Positions 58,578 through 64,000 of a stretch of 64,000 nt of DNA are shown piece by piece. The notes under the pieces were generated by a model, which had not been told where the DNA came from, ran no database searches, and saw only the letters and a list, made by a program, of their open reading frames with translations. The stretch lies in the NCBI RefSeq assembly GCF_000384035.1, contig NZ_KB913024.1:3887021-3951020 (forward strand), in the 5' to 3' direction. The position numbers and the translations under genes were made by a program. Position 1 is the stretch's first letter; each line of letters opens with the position of its first letter. This DNA is from Actinopolyspora mortivallis DSM 44261 (lineage in GTDB: Bacteria > Actinomycetota > Actinomycetes > Mycobacteriales > Pseudonocardiaceae).

Positions 58578-59774
58578 GTGGGGGAATGGCCACTGTGGAA
58601 ACTGCGGCCCGCGGCCCTGTGCTACGTGCTCCTCGTGCAGTTCGCGGCGGCGTTGACGATCTACGTGGTGGTCGTCACCACCGATCCGCCCACCGGGTGG
58701 GAGCTGTACAGGTTCGGGATGCTCGCCCTCACCGGAGGAGCGGTGATCATCGGAACCTCCCTGTCCATCCAGCTGCGTGAGGGGGTGCGTCGTAATCCCT
58801 GGACGATCCACATCTGCTACCTCGTCGCGGGTCTGTTGCTGCTGCCCCCGAACCTGCTCGTGCTGTTGCTGCTCGGCCCTGCCCTGCACGGAGTTCTCGA
58901 CGTGCGGGAGGCCCCGCACCGGTGGATGTTCATCAACGCGGCCACCGTGCTGGCCACCTTCGCCGCGCGGCTGGTGCTGGGGTGGCACACCCCACGGTGG
59001 ACCCTGCTCGCCCTGCTGGCCTCCTGCACCGTCCTGCTCCTGCTGCGGGCCGTGCTCGTGGCGGTCGGGTTGTGGCTGCGCAGCCCGCAGGCCTCCCGGT
59101 CCGAGATCCTCGGTGACCCCATAGACGTGCTGTTGGGGGTGGTCGCGGTCAGTCTCGGCGCGCTGCTGGCCGTGGCCGTGCAGTACGACCCCGTCAGCGC
59201 GCTGCTGGCGGCTCCGCCCATGGCGCTGCTGGACCTGGCCGGGCAGCTTCCGCAGTGGCGCCGCTCGGCCCAGCGCGACGCCAAGACCGGCCTGATGAAC
59301 GCCGTGCACTGGGAGAAGTTCGCCCGGACCGAACTGGTCCGGGCCCGCTCCCGGAAGGCCCCGGTGTCGGTGCTGTTGCTGGACCTGGACCACTTCAAAC
59401 GGGTCAACGACGAACTCGGCCACCTCGCGGGCGACGCCGCGCTGGCCTCGGTCGCGTTGATGCTGCGCGGCAGCGTGCGCAAGGGGGACCTGGTGGGGCG
59501 CTTCGGTGGGGAGGAGTTCGTCGTGTTGCTTCCGGAAACCGACACCGCGGCAGCCTGGGAGGTCGCCCATCGGATCAGACGCTCCACGGCGGCCCTGTCC
59601 GTCCCGGCCCGGGACACCGCCGGGGTGACCCACGAGCTCGACAACCTGACCATCAGCATCGGTGTGGCCTGCACCGGCACGCTCGGCTACGAGCTCGGGG
59701 ACCTGCTGGTGGCCGCCGACGCGGCGCTGCTCGCGGCCAAGGCCGGTGGGCGCAACGCGGTCAGCCTGGCCTGA
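58578..59774 (+). CDS. membrane-bound diguanylate cyclase (GGDEF)
   Basis: The enzyme makes cyclic di-GMP from two GTP. The product has 398 residues. The N-terminal half has about seven membrane helices (LCYVLLVQFAAALTIYVVVV onward). The C-terminal GGDEF domain reads RDAKTGLMNAVHWEKFARTE, VLLLDLDHFKRVNDELGH and RFGGEEFVVLLPETD. The active-site variant is GGEEF, which is normally active. An RxxD inhibitory site (RKGD) lies exactly five residues before it, so product inhibition is expected. GTG at 58578 is preceded by GGGGAGGAA. Confidence 0.93.
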   Translation: MGEWPLWKLRPAALCYVLLVQFAAALTIYVVVVTTDPPTGWELYRFGMLALTGGAVIIGTSLSIQLREGVRRNPWTIHICYLVAGLLLLPPNLLVLLLLGPALHGVLDVREAPHRWMFINAATVLATFAARLVLGWHTPRWTLLALLASCTVLLLLRAVLVAVGLWLRSPQASRSEILGDPIDVLLGVVAVSLGALLAVAVQYDPVSALLAAPPMALLDLAGQLPQWRRSAQRDAKTGLMNAVHWEKFARTELVRARSRKAPVSVLLLDLDHFKRVNDELGHLAGDAALASVALMLRGSVRKGDLVGRFGGEEFVVLLPETDTAAAWEVAHRIRRSTAALSVPARDTAGVTHELDNLTISIGVACTGTLGYELGDLLVAADAALLAAKAGGRNAVSLA

Positions 59775-59814
59775 CGGCCCGATCCGGCCGGGGCACCGTC
59801 GGCGGCCGCAGCCG

Positions 59815-59841
59815 CCACGGCCACGGGGCTTCGGGCCGTGG
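59815..59841. terminator. hairpin between convergent cyclase and transporter genes
   Basis: CCACGGCC (59815-59822) pairs with GGCCGTGG (59834-59841) around an 11-nt loop, between stops at 59774 and 59854. Confidence 0.45.
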
Positions 59842-59853
59842 TCCCGGGCTCGC

Positions 59854-61011
59854 TCAGGTCCGCGGGTTCGACTCGTCCTCGGTGTCGGTGGAGGTCGTGT
59901 CCGTCTCGGGAGAGGACTCCCCTTCCGGTGGCTTCGTCGCCGTCTCCCCGGCGGCGAGGGCACGCACGGCGGAACTGACCATGGCCAGCACCGGCACGGC
60001 CAGCAACGCCCCGATGATGTCCGCGACGATCACCCCGACGCTGATCGACAGCACCACCGCCAGCGGATGCAGCCGTACGGCGCGGCCGATCAGCAGGGGC
60101 TGGAGCACGTTGCCCTCCAACTGCTGCACCCCGAGTACCACGGCGAGCACCAGCAGGGCCGCTATCGGCCCGTTGGCCACCAGCGCCACCAGGACCGCCA
60201 CCGCGCCGGAGGCGACCGCACCGACGATCGGGACGAACGCGGCGAGGAACACCAGGGCCGCCAGTGGCACCACCAGCGGCACACCGATGATCGCCAGCCC
60301 CACCCCGATACCGAGGGCGTCTCCCACCGCCACCAGGCCGGTGGCCCGGATGTAGCCGACCAGCGACTCGAATCCCCGCGTGCCGGCCAGGTCGATACGG
60401 GAACGAGCCGCCTCGGGCAACGGCCCCAGCAGGAACAGCCAGATCCTCCTGCCGTCGTGCAGGAAGAAGATCAGGGTGAACAGCATCAGCAACATGCCGG
60501 TGAGGAAGTTGCCCACGGTGGTGGCCGTGGACAGCGCCCCGCTGGTCAGCTGTTGCTGGTTGTCCTCCAGCCAGGAGCCCACCTGGTCGATGTATTTGTT
60601 GATCTGTTCCTGACCCAGGTGCAGTGGTCCGCTGGCCAGCCACTCGCGGATGGTGTTCAGGCTCGCGACCAGTTGCCGTTGCAGGTCGGGCAGGCCGGCC
60701 ACGAAGGCGTTGATGACGAAGGTCAGGATCCCGCCGACGGCCGCCAGCCCGCCGACGAGGACGACGGCCGTGGCCAGTCCCCGTGGCACCCGCATTCTGG
60801 TCAGCACCGAGACGGCGGGAGCCAGCAACGCGGAGAACAGCAGGGCGATCGCCACGGGGATCACCACCACCGACAGTTTGCCCACCAACCAGCCGAGGGC
60901 GTAGAGCATTCCGAAGATGACCAGCAGTCGCCACCCGAGGGCCGCCGTGACACGTATCGCGGGGGGGATCCGGGCGATCTCGTCGGAGTTCGTGACCTTG
61001 CTGACGCTCAC
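59854..61011 (-). CDS. AI-2E family (PerM-type) membrane transporter
   Basis: The product has 385 residues. About eight membrane helices are seen, starting LLVIFGMLYALGWLVGKLSV, with an extracytoplasmic loop (about 110-165). The conserved core is FLHDGRRIWLFLLGPLPEAA, then PLVVPLAALVFLAAFVPIVG and VLGVQQLEGNVLQPLLIGRA. The family includes exporters and sodium/proton antiporters, so the AI-2 label should not be read as function. The C-terminal 45 residues are acidic and disordered. The start is GTG at 61011. Confidence 0.9.
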   Translation of the reverse strand: MSVSKVTNSDEIARIPPAIRVTAALGWRLLVIFGMLYALGWLVGKLSVVVIPVAIALLFSALLAPAVSVLTRMRVPRGLATAVVLVGGLAAVGGILTFVINAFVAGLPDLQRQLVASLNTIREWLASGPLHLGQEQINKYIDQVGSWLEDNQQQLTSGALSTATTVGNFLTGMLLMLFTLIFFLHDGRRIWLFLLGPLPEAARSRIDLAGTRGFESLVGYIRATGLVAVGDALGIGVGLAIIGVPLVVPLAALVFLAAFVPIVGAVASGAVAVLVALVANGPIAALLVLAVVLGVQQLEGNVLQPLLIGRAVRLHPLAVVLSISVGVIVADIIGALLAVPVLAMVSSAVRALAAGETATKPPEGESSPETDTTSTDTEDESNPRT

Positions 61012-61440
61012 AGGGCCACACTAGCGGTGCGCGGACGGAGAACGGTGGGACCGATCTCGCCGAGTGGGCCGGCGTCCCGGCACACGGTGGAATTCGTCCC
61101 GGTCAGTCGTGATCCGGGGCGGCTCGGTACCCACCGGCTTCCCAACGTGTGGGCGGGTCGGTGGTTCCGCCCGCTTCCGCGGGTCGTCCTGGTCCGCCGG
61201 CACCGGCAACATCACACGATGTGAGTAAGTCGGTGCGGAACGGATGCGTTGTCCGGGGGTGTTTTGGAAGAGTGATCCTCGGCGATTCGCTGGGAGTGCC
61301 TTCGGCGCGGAGGTCGTGACGACGCGGAAGAGCCCGAGACCGGTGGTTGGTCCCCGTGGGACCGGCCCGGCAGGGCCGCTCGTCCGTCCCTTCGGAGGTG
61401 CTCCGGCGTTGACGTTGTCCGAAGGAGGCCGCTGAGTCCC
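61012..61440. other. 429-nt divergent region
   Basis: It serves the transporter gene (minus) and the secreted-protein gene (plus). TCACA-CGA-TGTGA at 61212-61224 is a short perfect palindrome of unknown meaning. No gene is seen. Confidence 0.4.
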
Positions 61441-62490
61441 ATGCCCGTTGACGATCAGTGCTCGTCGGCGGCCGACCGCCAACGGCGGTGGCTGTACCGC
61501 GCGCTGATCGTGGTGGGTGGCACGGTGGCCGGGATCTCGGCGGCGTGCCTGCTCGGGACCGCCCACGCCGCCTCACCGACCGAGTCGGACACCACGGACC
61601 GGACACCGTCGCGGGCGCAGCGGCAGGCCTCCCCTCAGCAGGAGGCCCGTGCCGACAGCGGTCCGCTGGCCGGGCTGGTCCGTTCCCTGACGGGAGCCAC
61701 GGAACGCCACGACGGCGCGGAGGCCGCTGGGACGACGTCCGAAGCGGAGCACACGCGGCACTCCGAGGAAACCGGGTCGCCGAGCGCGGACAGCCGGCGA
61801 AGCACCACGTCCTCCGCCGAGAGTTCCGGGAAGCGTGACTCCGGGGTGACCACTGTGCTCGATCCCGTCACCGACTCCGTCACCTCCGGGGTGGAGACGG
61901 TGCGGCGGGGTGCCGAACCCGTCCTCGATCCGGTGCGGCGGGCCGCCGACACGGTGGTTTCCGGCACGACCGGGCAGGACTCCCTGACCGGAGCGGTCGG
62001 AGGGGAACTCGAACGGGTGCGTGACTCGCTGGTGACCACCGACTCCCACGAGGCCCAGCGCTCCTCAGAGAGCACGGTCACCCACCCCGCACCCTCCCGG
62101 CCGCGACGGACACCGGACGTCCACACGGAACCGAGGACCGAGCGGACTCCCGAGGCGGAGGCGGACTCGACACGGTCGCGGACACTGACGAACCGTTCCC
62201 CCTCCCTCGCCACTCCGGGAGCCGAACACCTCCTGCCCGAGCGGGCCGTGCGGAAGGAACCCGTCAACAGCAGGCAGCACTCCCTCGATCTTCCCCCCTT
62301 CAGCGGCGGCGGCTGTGCCTGCGGCACCGACACCACCAACCCGAGCGGTGGTTCGGCTTCCGGGATCGGACTGACCGGCTGGGTACCCGCCACTCCCGCC
62401 GTCACCGCCAAGCCGCTCTCCGCGACCGGTTCCGGAACCACTCCCCCCGTGGACACCGAGGGCCCCCAACCGGGCACCACCCCCGACTGA
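61441..62490 (+). CDS. secreted low-complexity protein, unrecognised
   Basis: The 349-residue product begins with a Sec signal: RQRRWLYRALIVVGGTVAGI, then SAACLLGTAHAAS, with cleavage likely after AHA. The mature part is rich in Ser, Thr, Arg, Glu and Pro, without a known domain. It contains a repeated motif around residues 140-185 (TTVLDPVTDSVTSGVETVRR and EPVLDPVRRAADTVVSGTTG) that may form amphipathic helices. The C-terminus carries a lone CACG after GGG and a Pro/Thr-rich end. There is no sortase signal. AAGGAGG lies 12 nt before the ATG, a long spacing. It is probably exported, perhaps wall-associated. Confidence 0.7.
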   Translation: MPVDDQCSSAADRQRRWLYRALIVVGGTVAGISAACLLGTAHAASPTESDTTDRTPSRAQRQASPQQEARADSGPLAGLVRSLTGATERHDGAEAAGTTSEAEHTRHSEETGSPSADSRRSTTSSAESSGKRDSGVTTVLDPVTDSVTSGVETVRRGAEPVLDPVRRAADTVVSGTTGQDSLTGAVGGELERVRDSLVTTDSHEAQRSSESTVTHPAPSRPRRTPDVHTEPRTERTPEAEADSTRSRTLTNRSPSLATPGAEHLLPERAVRKEPVNSRQHSLDLPPFSGGGCACGTDTTNPSGGSASGIGLTGWVPATPAVTAKPLSATGSGTTPPVDTEGPQPGTTPD

Positions 62491-62697
62491 TTCTCGCACC
62501 GCCGCTTTCTTCCCCCTCGTGTGTGCCGGACACGGACCGAGGTGACGGGAAGCGACACGCGGCGACGTCCCCTCCCGACTGAGCGGGAGCCGCCGATCCG
62601 TCGATCGGCGCACCGGACCTTTTTCCTGATTCACCGGAAGGCTTGCGCACAGGGCGTGTCCCTGTGACGTGGGAAGAGAAATCCAAAGGAGAGTTTC

Positions 62698-64000
62698 ATG
62701 CAGAGTTGGGCCAGGCGAGGCGTGCAGGCGGCGCTGGTCACCGGAGGAATGCTCGCGGCAGGCACCGGTGTCGCGTCTGCCTCCGAGAACTGCCCGGAAC
62801 GTCCGACCTCCCCCTTCGGCGGGCCACTGACACCGGCCGAGGCGGCGGGGGACGGCACCCCCAGTCGAAGCGGCGTGTGCTTCGCCGGGGAGCTCTTCCC
62901 AGACACGGAGGAGACCCTGGTGCTGCCCGCCCTGGACGGAGATGGGGAACGGGTCTCCAGGCTGTCCGAGGCCGACACCCTGGTCGGCAGCATCGCCCCG
63001 ATCCGGGAGACTCCGGCGGAGGCGGACAACGAACGCACCCTGCGGATTCCACGTATCACGGACGAACTAGCCCCGGATCTCCCCCGTGAGGAACAGTGGA
63101 TCCCACCCCAGGAACTTCCGGATCCGACCGGGCACTCCGCCCCCTCCGCCGGGCGTGGGGAACCGTGGGGATCGGCCCCGGAGAGCTCGGCCGTGTCCTC
63201 CACGGTTCCCCAGGACAGGGTCTCCGCCTGGACGGCTCCGGCCGAGCGTCCCCGGGCCAGGCACGCGGCCGCCGCCGAGGAGGCGAGACCGGCGGACGGT
63301 CCGCACCGTTCGGTGAGTTGGTCGGGCGCCCTGGCCCACGAGACCGTCCCCGTTTCCGGGCACAGCGGGGAGGAATCCGCCGAGACCGCCAGGCACGCGC
63401 TGGTTCTCCCCGAAGAGGAGGTGAGCGCTCCCGCCTCCTCCTCGCCCGCCGAGGGCATCATCTCGATGTGGCGGGGTTCCGGAGGCATGCTGGACACCGC
63501 CGCGGTGGACCTCACCACGGTGGGATTCGAAACCGGCCCGGACCTGCGCGCCGTTCCGGAACGGGTGCTTCGCTCGGCCGTGTCGACCGACGCCGGGCAG
63601 CGGCGTGCGGTCTCCGAGGAGAAGGCTCCGCTCGACCTTCCCGGTGAGGTGCACCAGCGGGTCGACGAACTTCCCACCCTGCCCGACCCGGCGCTGCTGT
63701 TCCCCACCGAGGACGTTGACGGTGCCGGTGGGTTCCCGCCGGATACCGGGATCTCCTTGTCCGGCGAGGACGAGGCGAACACTCTGGGCGGAAACACCGA
63801 CGAGGTCGGGTCCGCCGCTCTCACTCCCGTTCGGGACTCGGGTGAGGCCGAGGTGACCAGGACTTCGGAAGAGGTGCTGTTCACCCCGGTACCGGAACTC
63901 TCCGAGGTGAGCGTGCGAGTGGTCGACGAACTGGCCGCGGCCGTGCCGGAGCGGCGGGTCGTGACGTCCAACCCGTTCCGGGAGACCACGATCGCGCGCC
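62698..64000 (+). CDS. secreted acidic protein, unrecognised (3' end outside window)
   Basis: The frame is open from ATG at 62698 to the window edge, at least 434 residues. AAGGAG lies 6 nt upstream. A signal peptide is clear: SWARRGVQAALVTGGMLAAG, then TGVASAS. The mature start has two cysteines (ENCPERPTSPFGGPLTPAE; SRSGVCFAGELFP). The rest is low-complexity, rich in Glu, Pro, Ser, Arg and Val, with recurring short hydrophobic patches (LPALDGD, LVLPEEE, LDLPGEV). No domain was recognised. A long open frame on the other strand (62631-63989) is judged a GC shadow because it lacks an SD and a signal. Confidence 0.7.
   Translation, partial: MQSWARRGVQAALVTGGMLAAGTGVASASENCPERPTSPFGGPLTPAEAAGDGTPSRSGVCFAGELFPDTEETLVLPALDGDGERVSRLSEADTLVGSIAPIRETPAEADNERTLRIPRITDELAPDLPREEQWIPPQELPDPTGHSAPSAGRGEPWGSAPESSAVSSTVPQDRVSAWTAPAERPRARHAAAAEEARPADGPHRSVSWSGALAHETVPVSGHSGEESAETARHALVLPEEEVSAPASSSPAEGIISMWRGSGGMLDTAAVDLTTVGFETGPDLRAVPERVLRSAVSTDAGQRRAVSEEKAPLDLPGEVHQRVDELPTLPDPALLFPTEDVDGAGGFPPDTGISLSGEDEANTLGGNTDEVGSAALTPVRDSGEAEVTRTSEEVLFTPVPELSEVSVRVVDELAAAVPERRVVTSNPFRETTIAR

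Noticed and set aside
57240-59963. 907-codon minus-strand frame spanning the kinase and cyclase genes
   Set aside because: It contradicts the recognised GGDEF gene on the plus strand and the kinase frame; no domain is seen.
61212-61224. CRP-like operator
   Set aside because: TCACA and TGTGA occur in the opposite order to the CRP consensus, with only 3 nt between them.
62631-63989. 452-codon minus-strand frame opposite the last secreted gene
   Set aside because: It is Ser-rich low-complexity without SD or signal. The plus frame has AAGGAG, a signal peptide and continues past the edge.

Overview
The window is high-GC DNA with many GTG starts and strong Shine-Dalgarno (SD) signals. It carries the replication-origin neighbourhood of an actinobacterial chromosome: gyrA-gyrB-dciA-recF-gnd-dnaN-[oriC]-dnaA-rpmH-rnpA-yidD-yidC-khpB-rsmG-parA-parB. 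After that come cwlM, trxA/trxB, an anti-sigma/sigM pair, a pseudokinase, murJ, a DUF6049 gene, a mutT4-like gene and cca. This is the order I know from the mycobacterial origin. A DUF3558 lipoprotein / PPE-like / EspG trio, a DUF397 gene and a MacS-type kinase point to the Pseudonocardiales-Actinopolysporales part of the phylum. The genus cannot be fixed from sequence alone. No insertion sequence, prophage or CRISPR array was seen.

Layout. 0-9.5 kb: 3' part of glutamate dehydrogenase, three small accessory genes, tRNA-Ala, a 38-residue DLW-39-type gene, tRNA-Ile, DUF3566, gyrA and gyrB. 9.5-17 kb: dciA, recF, gnd, dnaN, a 1.06-kb oriC full of DnaA boxes, and dnaA. 17-22.8 kb: the rpmH-to-parB cluster with three exact parS sites. 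A fourth, one-mismatch site sits at the centre of a 40-bp palindrome just after parB. 22.9-37.2 kb: a block on the opposite strand (D-Ala ligase-like, aminotransferase, cwlM, thioredoxin system, sigM and anti-sigma, pseudokinase, murJ, DUF6049, NUDIX), serving cell-wall synthesis and redox or envelope stress. 37.4-46.6 kb: cca, yqgE, an SdpI-like gene, leuS behind an apparent leucine attenuator, an RTX-repeat protein and an acyl-CoA oxidase/dehydrogenase. 47-50 kb: lipoprotein, PPE-like and EspG trio. 50-54 kb: TetR/MMPL pair and a glutaredoxin-like protein. 54-61 kb: ptsI with a DasR-type operator over its start, a MacRS-like two-component system, a diguanylate cyclase and an AI-2E family transporter. 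61-64 kb: two unrecognised low-complexity secreted proteins, the second running off the window.

How the parts work together. Origin firing (DnaA/oriC/DciA/DnaN), topology (gyrase), segregation (ParABS), membrane insertion (YidC/YidD), RNase P protein and L34 sit beside peptidoglycan control (CwlM, MurJ, pseudokinase). The least ordinary signals are regulatory: a leaderless leucine leader peptide with terminator before leuS, a DasR-like palindrome overlapping the -10 and start codon of ptsI, and the parS-centred palindrome between convergent parB and the ligase gene.
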